This document shows, piece by piece, positions 1 through 7,896 of a DNA stretch of 64,000 nucleotides. The notes below the pieces were generated by a model. The model had not been told where the DNA came from. It worked only from the letters and a program-made list of their open reading frames with translations, and searched no databases. How positions within the stretch are numbered: position 1 is the stretch's first letter; every line of letters begins with the position of its first letter. The position numbers and the translations under genes are program-made. Source of the DNA: Bin87 sp963668585 (GTDB lineage Bacteria > Chloroflexota > Dehalococcoidia > Lucifugimonadales > UBA3495); the NCBI GenBank assembly GCA_963668585.1, contig OY764869.1, forward strand, positions 310,001 through 374,000, written 5' to 3'.

Positions 1-2
1 TA

Positions 3-215
3 GAGTACAAGGGTTTGGACGATCTTGACCTCTTTGCGATTGCCGATGCGTTGGAAGCAGCTGGTAAGGTGCGGAAGCGGTACTATCGGAGCGGGATAGC
101 GCCGGGGTCATTGCTGAAAGACCATGCCAATATGGAAGTGTTGGAGGATTACCAACTGGACTTGGCTTACGAAACGGCGGAGCACTTCATCAAAAAGTGT
201 CTAAATGACCAGTAA
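3..215 (+). CDS. 3' end of a truncated unknown gene
   Basis: The reading frame is open from the left edge of the window (codons for E-Y-K-G-L-D-D-L) to a TAA at 213-215, so this is probably the C-terminal part of a longer gene and not a 66-residue protein starting at the TTG at 15. The visible part is acidic and helical-looking, with the string LFAIADALEAAGKVRKRYY and a C-terminal ETAEHFIKKCLNDQ. I do not recognise the family. It overlaps the next gene by 11 bases, which indicates translational coupling, so the two products probably act together. A two-gene antitoxin/HEPN toxin module is possible but is only inferred from gene order. Confidence 0.5.
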   Translation, partial: EYKGLDDLDLFAIADALEAAGKVRKRYYRSGIAPGSLLKDHANMEVLEDYQLDLAYETAEHFIKKCLNDQ

Positions 216-600
216 TTCCTCAGAACGGTATGCTGAGCAGGCAATCCGCCATGAAACTCGCGCCCGCAACTATCGTCATAAAGCAGATTTGCTGCTAAAT
301 CGAGATGCTGACACGGACTGTGCGGCGGCTCTCATCTACGAATCCGCCAAGCAGTGCATAAACGCTGTCGCCAACCAACGGGGCACCAACCCTGGCACTA
401 CTGGCGGGAAAGTAAATGTCGTCCGCGAATTGGCATCCGTAGATCACGACAGCGACCTGATGGAAAACTGGCAGTCTGCCGACAAGCTGCACATCTACGC
501 GGACCGAGGCCACCTCACCATCGCAGAATTCAATGGATACTGGCACGACGCTCGAGCTTTCATCGACGCCATGCTGACCATATATGCACGCGACACCTGA
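205..600 (+). CDS. small HEPN-like helical protein
   Basis: A 131-residue protein starting at an ATG that overlaps the end of the upstream gene. The middle part (about residues 45-80: AALIYESAKQCINAVANQRG followed by a glycine/threonine-rich turn) and the C-terminal part (KLHIYADRGHLT, then WHDARAFIDAMLTIYA) have the layout of HEPN-like four-helix proteins, in which an (S/E)AKQCINA helix is followed by a helix ending the domain. The canonical RNase motif RxxxxH is not obvious, so catalytic activity is not supported. The overlap with the upstream truncated gene suggests a coupled pair. The assignment rests on motif resemblance only. Confidence 0.5.
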   Translation: MTSNSSERYAEQAIRHETRARNYRHKADLLLNRDADTDCAAALIYESAKQCINAVANQRGTNPGTTGGKVNVVRELASVDHDSDLMENWQSADKLHIYADRGHLTIAEFNGYWHDARAFIDAMLTIYARDT

Positions 601-618
601 CAGGACTGGAGGACTCTA

Positions 619-1020
619 ATGGAATACCGCATCAACCACGTTCACATCCGCGCTGCTGACCCGCACGCCACGGCAGCGTGGTACGAGCAGCACTTCAACG
701 CCAAAATCGTGTCGGAGCGCACCGTGATGCCCAACACCGTCACCATCGGCATGGAGATGGGCGGCGCCTGCCGGCTCAACGTGTCGTCCAAGCCGCCGGG
801 ATCCTCGGACGAGCGCGCCGTGGCCGAACTGAACCGGCTGGGGTTGGAACACTTCGGCTTTGACGTGGACGACATCGAAGCCGAAATGGAGAGGCTCACC
901 GCCGCCGGCATCCGCACGGTGCTGCCCATTACCGACACCCCCACCGGCTCACGCCTGTCCTACATCGAGGGGCCCGACGACGTGCTGATCGAACTGGTGC
1001 AGCCGGCGCCGGCGGCATGA
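619..1020 (+). CDS. VOC family protein (glyoxalase/dioxygenase fold)
   Basis: A 133-residue single-domain protein. It begins with INHVHIRAADPHATAAWYEQ, the usual first beta-alpha unit of the vicinal-oxygen-chelate fold with an early metal-ligand histidine. It ends with a strand giving SYIEGPDDVLIELVQ, where the glutamate is the usual last metal ligand. Such proteins bind a divalent metal and act as lyases, isomerases or ring-cleaving dioxygenases; the substrate cannot be read from the sequence. A good ribosome binding site (GGAGGA) lies about 7 bases before the ATG. The amidase gene begins 22 bases after its stop on the same strand, so the two are probably co-transcribed. Confidence 0.85.
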   Translation: MEYRINHVHIRAADPHATAAWYEQHFNAKIVSERTVMPNTVTIGMEMGGACRLNVSSKPPGSSDERAVAELNRLGLEHFGFDVDDIEAEMERLTAAGIRTVLPITDTPTGSRLSYIEGPDDVLIELVQPAPAA

Positions 1021-1042
1021 CACAAGGGCAAGGAGCGGCAAA

Positions 1043-2440
1043 ATGGCTGACATCCCCCTGCACTACCAGACCATAACCGAGGTGGCGGGCCGGCTGGCGT
1101 CCCGCGAGATTTCGCCGGTTGAACTCACGCGGGCCATGCTGGACCGCATCCAAGCGCTGGACGACGCGCTGAAAAGCTACGCCACCGTGATGTCCGAACA
1201 GGCGATGGAATCGGCGCGCGCCGCCGAGGCCGAGATCGCCGCCGGACGTTACCGGGGCGGGCTGCACGGCGTGCCGATAGCCGTCAAGGACCTGTGCTTC
1301 ACCGCCGGCGTGCCGACCATGGGCGGCGCAAAGGCGCTGCGCGATTTCGTCCCCGACTTCGACGGGACGGTGGTGCAGAGGCTGAACGACGCCGGCGCGA
1401 TAATCCTGGGCAAGCTGAACCTAACCGAAGGGGCGATGGCCGGGTACAACCCGGAGTTCGACATCCCGGTGAATCCGTGGGGCGCAGACCGGTGGGCCGG
1501 CGCGTCATCCAGCGGGTCCGGCGTGGCGACGGCGGCCGGCCTTTGCTATGGCTCGCTGGGCAGCGACACCGGCGGTTCGATACGCTTTCCGGCGGCGGCG
1601 TGCGGCACCGTGGGCATCAAGCCGACGTGGGGTCGGGTGAGTCGTTACGGCGTGCTGGCGCTGGGCGAATCTTTGGACCACGTGGGCCCAATGACCCGCA
1701 GCGCCGCCGACGCCGGCATCATGCTTCAAGCCCTGGCGGGGCATGATCCCAACGACCCCACGTCCCTGCGCGCGCCCGTGCCCGACATGCTGGCCGGCCT
1801 GGGTCAAGGGGTGGCCGGCATCCGCATCGGCGTGGACGAGAATTACATCAGCGATACCGTGGATGCGGAGATGGCAGCGGCTGCGCTGGAAGGCGCGCGC
1901 CTGCTGGAGAGCATGGGCGCCGTGCTGACGACGGTGCAGATGCCGGACACGCTGCCATTCTCACGAGCCTGGGCCGTGCTTTGCTCAGCGGAAGCGGCGG
2001 CGGCACACCGGGATACCTTCCCGTCCCGGGCCGACGATTACGGCCCGTGGTTCCGTGGCTGGCTGGAAAAAGGGCACGGGTACTCCGCCGCCGATTACGC
2101 AGCCGCCAACCTGGTGAGGCTGGAATGCAACGGCGTCCTGGCCGGAGTCTTCGAGGACATCGACGTGCTGGTGTGCCCGTCCATGACCACGCCGCCCGGT
2201 CGGGTCACCCCGGAGGAACTGTACGGCCCAATGGGCGATGACGAATGGACGTGGGGCCGGTTCACCATCCCCTACGATTTCAACGGCGCGCCCACAATCT
2301 CGCTGCCCGCCGGCCTGAACAGCGAGGGGCTACCCCTGAGCATACAGTTCATCGGCAAGCATCTGTCCGAACCCCTGCTGGTGCAGGTCGGGGATGCTTA
2401 CGAAGGAGCGACGCGGCACAACCTGCAGCCAGGGATTTAG
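1043..2440 (+). CDS. amidase signature family enzyme
   Basis: A 465-residue enzyme of the amidase signature family, which hydrolyses amide bonds with a Ser-cisSer-Lys triad and includes GatA. The triad is visible: Lys82 in GVPIAVKD, the serine cluster at 155-157 in GASSSGSG, and the nucleophile Ser179 in GSDTGGSIRFP. The length is normal for the family. It is unlikely to be GatA of the tRNA amidotransferase because no gatB or gatC is adjacent; it follows a VOC gene instead, which points to catabolic use on an unknown amide. A second, divergent family member lies at 62.6 kb. An AAGGAGCGG ribosome binding site precedes the ATG. Confidence 0.9.
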   Translation: MADIPLHYQTITEVAGRLASREISPVELTRAMLDRIQALDDALKSYATVMSEQAMESARAAEAEIAAGRYRGGLHGVPIAVKDLCFTAGVPTMGGAKALRDFVPDFDGTVVQRLNDAGAIILGKLNLTEGAMAGYNPEFDIPVNPWGADRWAGASSSGSGVATAAGLCYGSLGSDTGGSIRFPAAACGTVGIKPTWGRVSRYGVLALGESLDHVGPMTRSAADAGIMLQALAGHDPNDPTSLRAPVPDMLAGLGQGVAGIRIGVDENYISDTVDAEMAAAALEGARLLESMGAVLTTVQMPDTLPFSRAWAVLCSAEAAAAHRDTFPSRADDYGPWFRGWLEKGHGYSAADYAAANLVRLECNGVLAGVFEDIDVLVCPSMTTPPGRVTPEELYGPMGDDEWTWGRFTIPYDFNGAPTISLPAGLNSEGLPLSIQFIGKHLSEPLLVQVGDAYEGATRHNLQPGI

Positions 2441-2460
2441 CAGATAGAGCGGAGTGTTTT

Positions 2461-2485
2461 CCGTCCGGATTCGCAGGATGGACGG
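2461..2485. repeat. short inverted repeat between convergent genes
   Basis: CCGTCC (2461-2466) and GGACGG (2480-2485) form a 6-bp stem with a 13-base loop just after the amidase gene. It could help end amidase transcription, but there is no T-run, so it is only a hairpin. Confidence 0.35.
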
Positions 2486-2570
2486 GCGTATCAAGGCGTA
2501 TCCGCCATGGGCAGAATCCGGGTGGACGAATCGGTTCGGCATGAGCGGATCGGCAGGAGGCAGGTCAAGG

Positions 2571-2598
2571 AGAAAGGGGCAGGTTTGAAATCTGCCCC
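2571..2598 (-). terminator. probable intrinsic terminator of the gentisate dioxygenase gene
   Basis: GGGGCAG (2576-2582) pairs with CTGCCCC (2592-2598) around a 9-base loop. Read on the minus strand, the hairpin is followed by TTTCT and lies about 40 bases beyond the stop of the minus-strand gene at 2636, as expected for its terminator. Confidence 0.6.
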
Positions 2599-2635
2599 CA
2601 CGCAACCGGAACCGGTATTGCCGACGCGGGTCAGC

Positions 2636-3709
2636 CTAACCCTTGAAGTGGCCGGTTATGGGTTGATGGCCGGCGTTCTCCTCGTATGGCTCTTCCCGGT
2701 ACAGGGAGAAGTCCTTCAGCACCGGGATGTCCTGGATGGAGAACAGCACGGCCCCTTCGGATCCCTCGTTGGCGTGTTCGTGCCACACCCACGGCGGCAC
2801 CACGAAGAAGTCACCTTCGCTCCAGTCGAACCGCTGGCCGTCGATGACGCTGTAACCCTCGCCCTGGTACACCTGGTACACCGCGCAACTGGTCTGACGG
2901 TGCGCCCGGGTGTGAATGCCGGGACGGATCAACTGGGCCCAGCAGGTCATGGTGCGGAGCACTGGGCCACCGGTCACCGGGTCGCTGAACTCCATGGCGA
3001 CGTCGTCGAAGGGGCTGGCGTCAACCTCAGCCAAACGCTGCAACGCCTCGTAGGTCTTGTCCCACTTGTAATGCCAGAGCGGGGAATAGTCCACCTGCGG
3101 GCTTTCCCACGCGGGACGCAGCGCGCCCGAGGCGAATTTACGCTCGGACTCGGCCACGCCGACGACGGGTTGCTGGTCTTCGGGGAAAGCTTCGTAGAAG
3201 TTGGCGCGCAGGTATCGCACCAGCGGCACGTCGAGGCCGTCCAGCCAGATCATCGGCTCGGAGCCTTCGTTGGCGTGGTCGTGCCACGTCCAGGAAGGCG
3301 TCAGGATCAGGTCGCCCGGCTCCATGTAGCACTTGTCGCCTTCAACCGTGGTGTAGGCTCCCTCCCCCTTGAGGATCCACCGGATGGCGGTAGGCGTGTG
3401 CCGGTGGGCGGGGGCGCACTCTCCGGGGAGCAGCAGTTGCAGCGCGGCGGTGATGGTATGCGTCGTGCCGCGATCGAGTCCGGGGGTCGCGAGGCGGAGG
3501 GTGCGCCGCTCCACGTCGCGATCGGGCGTGACCAGTTCGCCGCTCTTGAGCACCAGCGGCTCAACCTCGGCCCAGCGCCAGAGGAAGGGCTCCATTTCAG
3601 GCAGGGGTTGGCCTTCGCCCTGCAGCCATCCGGGCTTCAACTGGATGCGGTCGGTGACTTCGTAATACTGCTGTTCGTCTGCGGTGCGAACCGTGTCCGG
3701 TAATGCCAT
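2636..3709 (-). CDS. gentisate 1,2-dioxygenase-type bicupin
   Basis: A 357-residue bicupin that matches gentisate 1,2-dioxygenases, which use Fe(II) to open the ring of gentisate to maleylpyruvate. The N-terminal cupin shows metal-ligand candidates His102 and His104 (in APAHRHTPTAIRWILKGEG) and a later histidine in PSWTWHDHANEG (about 143-145). A second cupin near the C-terminus has GIHTRAHRQTS and PPWVWHEHANEG, so both halves keep the W-H-x-H-A-N-E signature. The length is normal. A strong GAGGAGG ribosome binding site precedes the start. A maleylpyruvate-isomerase-family protein at 11.8-12.7 kb could act on the product. Closely related 1-hydroxy-2-naphthoate or salicylate dioxygenases cannot be excluded. 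Confidence 0.85.
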   Translation of the reverse strand: MALPDTVRTADEQQYYEVTDRIQLKPGWLQGEGQPLPEMEPFLWRWAEVEPLVLKSGELVTPDRDVERRTLRLATPGLDRGTTHTITAALQLLLPGECAPAHRHTPTAIRWILKGEGAYTTVEGDKCYMEPGDLILTPSWTWHDHANEGSEPMIWLDGLDVPLVRYLRANFYEAFPEDQQPVVGVAESERKFASGALRPAWESPQVDYSPLWHYKWDKTYEALQRLAEVDASPFDDVAMEFSDPVTGGPVLRTMTCWAQLIRPGIHTRAHRQTSCAVYQVYQGEGYSVIDGQRFDWSEGDFFVVPPWVWHEHANEGSEGAVLFSIQDIPVLKDFSLYREEPYEENAGHQPITGHFKG

Positions 3710-3813
3710 CGGATTGCCTCCTCGGTTGTTCAGTACCGTCGTTTGAGTCGGATTGTAGCCGCGATGACGGGATATGTCACGCAGGAATCCGAATCCGACG
3801 GTATTTCAGAGAG

Positions 3814-3822
3814 TGATAGAAT
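3814..3822 (+). promoter_or_regulatory. extended -10 promoter element
   Basis: TGATAGAAT is an extended -10 box (TG-n-TAGAAT) about 70 bases before the start of the gene at 3891. No good -35 box is visible. The same TGA-plus-hexamer arrangement recurs at other promoters in this window. Confidence 0.4.
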
Positions 3823-3890
3823 CGGGCGAGCGCATTCGGCGCACGCGCATCGGATACGCACGACAAAATCCGCTGTCAATGAGGAGAATC

Positions 3891-4451
3891 ATGGCCAGAA
3901 CACCGATAGTTACCAGCGACATGGTGCCCGAAGAGTTTCGGGGGGCGTTCGATGAATTGACCCGGGATACCGGCGGCACCATCACCGGCGGCCCATACTC
4001 CATCGCCATCAACAGCCCGGAGATGGCGCGACGTCGCAGCAGCCTGACCAATTACCTGCGCTTCGAGAGCACCTTCCCCAAGCGTATCCAGGAACTGGCG
4101 ATCCTGGCGACGGCCCGCAACTTCGACTGCCCCTACATCTGGAACGCCCACGCGCCGGCCGCGCGCCAGGAGGGTGTCGCCGACGCCCTGGTGGACGCAA
4201 TCCGCGACCGCAAGCCTCTGCCGAATATGGCCGACGATGAAAGGGCGATCATCAACTTCTGCAACGAGTTCTACGCGAACCACCGGGTTTCGGGTTCAAC
4301 CTTCCAGATCGCCCTGGAGCAGTTCGGCGCGCAGCACCTGGTGGAAATCACCGCGCTGATGGGCAACTACGCCCAGACGGCCTTCTTCCTGAACGCGTTT
4401 GAGGTGGAACTGCCCAGCGACCGCACGGAACCGGTGCTGCCGGTGTCGTAA
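3891..4451 (+). CDS. carboxymuconolactone decarboxylase-like (AhpD-like) protein
   Basis: A 186-residue protein. I chose the ATG at 3891 because a GAGGAG ribosome binding site lies directly before it, although the frame is open upstream. The central segment FPKRIQELAILATARNFDCPYIWNAHAPAARQEGV is the carboxymuconolactone decarboxylase/AhpD core, with the W-N-x-H pattern. The redox CxxC of true AhpD is absent (one cysteine only), so peroxidase activity is unlikely. Family members decarboxylate gamma-carboxymuconolactone or have unknown hydrolase roles. Its divergent position next to gentisate dioxygenase suggests a role in aromatic catabolism. Confidence 0.8.
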   Translation: MARTPIVTSDMVPEEFRGAFDELTRDTGGTITGGPYSIAINSPEMARRRSSLTNYLRFESTFPKRIQELAILATARNFDCPYIWNAHAPAARQEGVADALVDAIRDRKPLPNMADDERAIINFCNEFYANHRVSGSTFQIALEQFGAQHLVEITALMGNYAQTAFFLNAFEVELPSDRTEPVLPVS

Positions 4452-4455
4452 GCGG

Positions 4456-4491
4456 CAGGGCCATCCGATTATTCAGGGCCATCCGATTATT
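4456..4491 (+). repeat. 18-bp perfect tandem duplication
   Basis: The 18-base unit CAGGGCCATCCGATTATT occurs twice in a row (4456-4473, 4474-4491) directly after the stop codon at 4451. A near-exact inverted copy of its first 16 bases lies at 4592-4607 (one mismatch), so the pair brackets the hairpin at 4510-4542. Confidence 0.8.
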
Positions 4492-4509
4492 GACGATAGG
4501 TGAGGTAGT

Positions 4510-4542
4510 CCGCTCGTCCTTCGAGAGGCTCAGGACGAGCGG
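4510..4542. repeat. REP-like palindrome between convergent genes
   Basis: CCGCTCGTCCT (4510-4520) and AGGACGAGCGG (4532-4542) are perfect reverse complements around an 11-base loop. It lies between the converging genes ending at 4451 and 4680. This kind of palindrome (CGTCCTTCGA...TCAGGACG) resembles dispersed intergenic repeats seen in many genomes; it may also serve as a bidirectional terminator. Confidence 0.7.
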
Positions 4543-4591
4543 ACGGTGGGCGGGGAACCGTTCCTGCAACGGCAGTTGCCTTTTGCCACGC

Positions 4592-4607
4592 TAATCGAAT
4601 GGCCCTG
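4592..4607 (-). repeat. inverted copy of the 4456 repeat
   Basis: TAATCGAATGGCCCTG is the reverse complement of the first 16 bases of the tandem unit at 4456, with one mismatch. Together with 4456-4491 it makes inverted ends around about 100 bases of noncoding DNA. Confidence 0.6.
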
Positions 4608-4679
4608 CGCAAGCGGCGCGCAGCCTTGCGTTGATAGTGAGCGGAGCGCGGGAATGAACTCGCGGTGCAGGAACGCATC

Positions 4680-5498
4680 CTAGCGTCCGGAGGTTTCCCA
4701 GGCCACGAGGCACGGGCGCGAGGGTTGCGCCCCCTCGATGTGCCAGGAGCCATCCTCCTCGCGCAGCGAGTCATCCAGCGCCCGCTCCAGCCGGCCCATG
4801 GCCTCGGTTCCCGGAGCAACGAACAGTCGCCTGGCAATGGATTCCCTGGCGTCTTCCAGGCTGTCGAACCCACCGGGCGGCGGTTGTTCCACCTCGGTCA
4901 CCTCGGGCTGGATTCCCAACTCCTCCAGAACCGGCAGGAACTGCGGCAACGCCGGCAGCGCGTGTCGCCTTTCGCCGTGAACCTGCTCCCATAGCCCGTA
5001 GATTTGCGAGATGGGCGAATGTTGGAACACAACGGCCAGCACGAGACGGCGGGCGTGGCCGTTCATCTTTCGGACGAAGGGTTCGATATCCTCGACGACG
5101 TACACCACGTGGCTGCACAATGCCACGTCGGCGGGTTCAACGGAGGCATTCAGCCAGTCGGATTCGACAATCGCGACGTTTTCGATGTTGTATTCGAGGG
5201 CGGTTTCCCGAAGCACGTCGCACATGCTGGGCGACGGCTCCACAGCGGTGACGGATTGGCAGGTCAGCGCCAGCGGGAGGGCGAGACGGCCGCCGCCCGC
5301 GCCCACGTCCAGCAGGGTCTCGCCCGGCGTCAGGCGTGAGCGCAGTGCTTCCACCAGCGGGTCGCCCGTGCGGTGGGGGTCGGCCTTGAACTGCGCCGCG
5401 GACCCGACCCAGGTATCGGCGGGTCGCACGCCCCGTATTCGGTCCGACTGGGCGTGTTCGACTCGCACCATTTCGCCCCAGGTTTCGATTGCGCTCAT
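4680..5498 (-). CDS. class I SAM-dependent methyltransferase
   Basis: A 272-residue Rossmann-fold methyltransferase. The SAM-binding motif I is LLDVGAGGGRLALPLA at residues 62-77, followed by an acidic strand end in VTAVEPSPSM. The motif IV region is DVALCSHVVYVVEDIEPFVRKM. The substrate cannot be told; the fold is of the UbiE/Methyltransf_25 type, used on small molecules. It is monocistronic, convergent with the CMD-like gene and divergent from the sugar dehydrogenase lipoprotein. The start has GGAGAT as ribosome binding site. Confidence 0.85.
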   Translation of the reverse strand: MSAIETWGEMVRVEHAQSDRIRGVRPADTWVGSAAQFKADPHRTGDPLVEALRSRLTPGETLLDVGAGGGRLALPLALTCQSVTAVEPSPSMCDVLRETALEYNIENVAIVESDWLNASVEPADVALCSHVVYVVEDIEPFVRKMNGHARRLVLAVVFQHSPISQIYGLWEQVHGERRHALPALPQFLPVLEELGIQPEVTEVEQPPPGGFDSLEDARESIARRLFVAPGTEAMGRLERALDDSLREEDGSWHIEGAQPSRPCLVAWETSGR

Positions 5499-5630
5499 TG
5501 CAGCATCTCCGATGATGGGTGATGAATATCCGGCTGGATGGCCCGGACGACCGAAGGGACGAACGGGCCGGGATATTCTAACCGCGCCGGGAACGGCGTA
5601 ACAGCCGTATCAGCCGCGCCGGATTGTAAC

Positions 5631-5693
5631 GGTTCGCATTTAAGGCGCCCATCCGGAACCAAAACCGTCATGCCGGCGAAAATCGTGGATACG
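5631..5693. repeat. dispersed intergenic repeat, copy 1
   Basis: This stretch shares GGTTC at one end and the 15-base core AAAACCGTCATGCCG with 12789-12850, with similar spacing between the two blocks. Read on the minus strand both copies contain GGCATGACGGTTTT. The core resembles the ends of widespread CGTCATNCCCGCGAAAGCGGG-type intergenic repeats. Confidence 0.5.
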
Positions 5694-5773
5694 CCCACGG
5701 CGTGCCGGGAGGTACTTTGAAAGCGCCAAGCCCGCCACGGGCGTCTGCGGGACGATTGTAGTATGTTGAGAAT

Positions 5774-7126
5774 GTGGCAGTGGCAACCAAAATCCTGATA
5801 GTTCTGCTGGTGGCGCTTGCGGTGGGTTGCGACCGCCCTGCGCCGCCGCAATCAGCGCCCTCTACGGCTCCGACGCTCCCGGCGCCGGTGAGAACGGCGA
5901 CCCCAACGGACCCGGCGCTTCCGCCACCAACGGCGGCGGCGGCGGCGGAACATACGGACTCCGCGCCCTCGGCTGCAACGCCTACAACCACCGCAACGCC
6001 CCCGGAATCAGCGCGAACGATTGCCGCGCCGACTGCGCCGTCAGCAACCCCGCCGCGCATGGCGTCCCTGGGGCTGGAACCGGCATTCCCCGGCGAGCCA
6101 TTCCGGTCGCCCACCAATCTGGCGGAGTCGAAAGATGGCCGGGTGTGGGTTACCGAGCAGTCCGGTCGCGTCTGGGCATTCGACGGTGGATTTCTCGATC
6201 ACGACAACGCCTCGTTGGTCCTGGACATCACCGACCGCGTGAGCAGCCGGCGTTCCGAGGAAGGGCTGCTGGGTCTGGCCCTAGACTCCAACGACGAACG
6301 ACAACTGTACCTTTACTACTCGGCGGCCGGCCCGCGCCGGTCGGTGGTCTCGCGGTTCACCGTTGCGTCTGACGATTCCTCCATCGACCGGAGCAGCGAG
6401 TTGGTGATCCTGGAAGTTGAGCAGCCATACTCCAACCACAACGGCGGACAGGTCGCCTTCGGGCCGGACGGCCACCTGTACATCGGCCTCGGCGACGGCG
6501 GGTCTGCCGGCGACCCGCAGGGCAACGGTCAGGACACCTCAACCCTGCTGGGGTCGATTCTGCGCATCGACGTATCCGGGGCGGCGTTGGAGCATCGCTA
6601 CACCATCCCGCCGGACAACCCCTTCGTCGCGGGCGGCGCGCGCGGCGAAATCTGGGCCCATGGCCTGCGCAACCCGTGGCGGTTCACCTTCGACCGCGCC
6701 ACCGGTCAGCTATGGGCCGGCGATGTGGGGCAGAACCGCTGGGAGGAGATTGACCTGATCGTACGGGGCGGCAACTACGGCTGGAACGTGCTGGAGGGCA
6801 ACCACTGCTTCGGACGCGGCGACGGCTGCGATCGCGATGGCAAGACGCCTCCGGTGTGGGAATACTCGCTGGATGGCAAACCCTGCTCGGTGATCGGGGG
6901 TTACGTCTATCGCGGCGCTGCCATCCCGTGGCTGAACGGCGTTTACGTGTACGGCGATTACTGCTCCGGCAAGGTGTTCGGCCTGCGCTACGTCGATGGC
7001 GCGGTGGTCGAACACAAGGAACTTGCCGATGCCGGTCTCAGCATAATGTCGTTCGCAGAGGACACCGCCGGCGACCTTTACCTGCTCTCGCAGAAGTCCG
7101 GCATCCATCGCCTCGTTGATCGTTAG
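5774..7126 (+). CDS. PQQ-dependent glucose/sorbosone dehydrogenase-like lipoprotein
   Basis: A 450-residue exported protein. Residues 1-19 form a lipoprotein signal ending in LAVGC, so Cys19 is probably lipidated. A proline/threonine/alanine-rich linker of about 75 residues follows. The rest is a beta-propeller of the glucose/sorbosone dehydrogenase family (soluble GDH type), with EEGLLGLALD, the NHNGGQVAFGPDGHLYIGLGDGG segment and WAHGLRNPWRFTFD, all family hallmarks. Such enzymes oxidise aldose sugars outside the membrane with PQQ. The start is a GTG at 5774; another GTG two codons later is possible. No PQQ synthesis genes are in the window. Confidence 0.85.
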   Translation: MAVATKILIVLLVALAVGCDRPAPPQSAPSTAPTLPAPVRTATPTDPALPPPTAAAAAEHTDSAPSAATPTTTATPPESARTIAAPTAPSATPPRMASLGLEPAFPGEPFRSPTNLAESKDGRVWVTEQSGRVWAFDGGFLDHDNASLVLDITDRVSSRRSEEGLLGLALDSNDERQLYLYYSAAGPRRSVVSRFTVASDDSSIDRSSELVILEVEQPYSNHNGGQVAFGPDGHLYIGLGDGGSAGDPQGNGQDTSTLLGSILRIDVSGAALEHRYTIPPDNPFVAGGARGEIWAHGLRNPWRFTFDRATGQLWAGDVGQNRWEEIDLIVRGGNYGWNVLEGNHCFGRGDGCDRDGKTPPVWEYSLDGKPCSVIGGYVYRGAAIPWLNGVYVYGDYCSGKVFGLRYVDGAVVEHKELADAGLSIMSFAEDTAGDLYLLSQKSGIHRLVDR

Positions 7127-7197
7127 GCGCGGCGGGGAGCGCAGGAAGATCGCGTCCCCGGTGAGTGGATTGGGCACACGGCAGGATCAAACGCCGA

Positions 7198-7225
7198 TTG
7201 CCGAGCAGCGGAGTTGGGATATAAT
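7198..7225 (+). promoter_or_regulatory. predicted sigma70-type promoter
   Basis: TTGCCG (7198-7203) and a perfect TATAAT (7220-7225) are separated by 16 bases, about 150 bases before the VOC gene at 7375. No other gene start is near. Confidence 0.5.
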
Positions 7226-7374
7226 CGCGCCATCCGTATGACGCCGGCGCGGTTGGGAGGTTCAGCCCTCATCGTTGCCGTGCCGGCATGAGCATTGACA
7301 GTTCGGGCGGCGGCCCGGCCCATTCTATCCACGCCCGCTGGCACAGGCCACGTCCACCGGCACAGGAGGGAGTC

Positions 7375-7812
7375 ATGGCGATATTGAAAGTGGAAGGCGT
7401 AACCCACTGGTCCATACCGGTCAATGACCTGGCGGAGGCCGAGGATTTCTATGGAGAACTGCTGGGCCTGACGCCGGTGGGACGACTGGGCAACAACATC
7501 ATGTCCTGCTTCAACGTCGGGGACCACAACATCCTGCTGTGCGAACGTCCCAATCCGGTGGACGGGGAATCCAGGGAGGACGGCGGCGCCCACCACTCCT
7601 TCACAGTTTCTCCCGACACCTTCGACCTGGCGTGCAGGGTGTTCCATGAGAGGAACATCAGGATCGAGCATCTGACGTACCGGGCGCGGGGAGTGTTCAC
7701 CGGCCGGGAACTGTACTTCTACGACACCAGCGGCAACCGCCTGGAACTGAGGGACCCAACCTGGGCCGAGGGTATGCCCGAACCCTCATTCGAGGAATTG
7801 GCCCGCGCGTGA
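7375..7812 (+). CDS. VOC family protein (glyoxalase/dioxygenase fold)
   Basis: A 145-residue protein, with the start set at 7375 because GGAGGGAG lies 5-6 bases upstream; the frame is open 87 bases further up without a ribosome binding site. It shows VTHWSIPVNDLAEAEDFYGELLGL near the N-terminus, a central HHSFTV strand, and the closing strand LYFYDTSGNRLELRDP, whose glutamate is the expected last metal ligand. This is the two-module VOC fold of glyoxalase I, fosfomycin resistance proteins and extradiol dioxygenases. The substrate is unknown. It is transcribed alone and faces the Gfo/Idh-type gene across a strong hairpin. Confidence 0.85.
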   Translation: MAILKVEGVTHWSIPVNDLAEAEDFYGELLGLTPVGRLGNNIMSCFNVGDHNILLCERPNPVDGESREDGGAHHSFTVSPDTFDLACRVFHERNIRIEHLTYRARGVFTGRELYFYDTSGNRLELRDPTWAEGMPEPSFEELARA

Positions 7813-7848
7813 AACGCCCTACGGTTCGAGCACCGAAGGCGCAACAAG

Positions 7849-7876
7849 GCAGGGGCGGGTGATCATTCGCCCCTGC
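7849..7876. terminator. bidirectional hairpin terminator between convergent genes
   Basis: GCAGGGGCG (7849-7857) and CGCCCCTGC (7868-7876) form a perfect 9-bp stem with a 10-base loop between the stops at 7812 (+) and 7897 (-). A weak T-rich stretch follows on the plus strand. The sequence also has the look of a dispersed palindromic repeat. Confidence 0.6.
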
Positions 7877-7896
7877 ATCGCTGATTTTGCCGGCCC

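Noticed and set aside
1043..2440. GatA subunit of glutamyl-tRNA amidotransferase
   Set aside because: No gatB or gatC in the neighbourhood and a VOC-family gene as operon partner; two diverse amidases in one window point to catabolic enzymes.
2507..3703. 398-codon plus-strand frame over the gentisate dioxygenase
   Set aside because: It is antisense to a clear bicupin with intact metal ligands and has no domain of its own.
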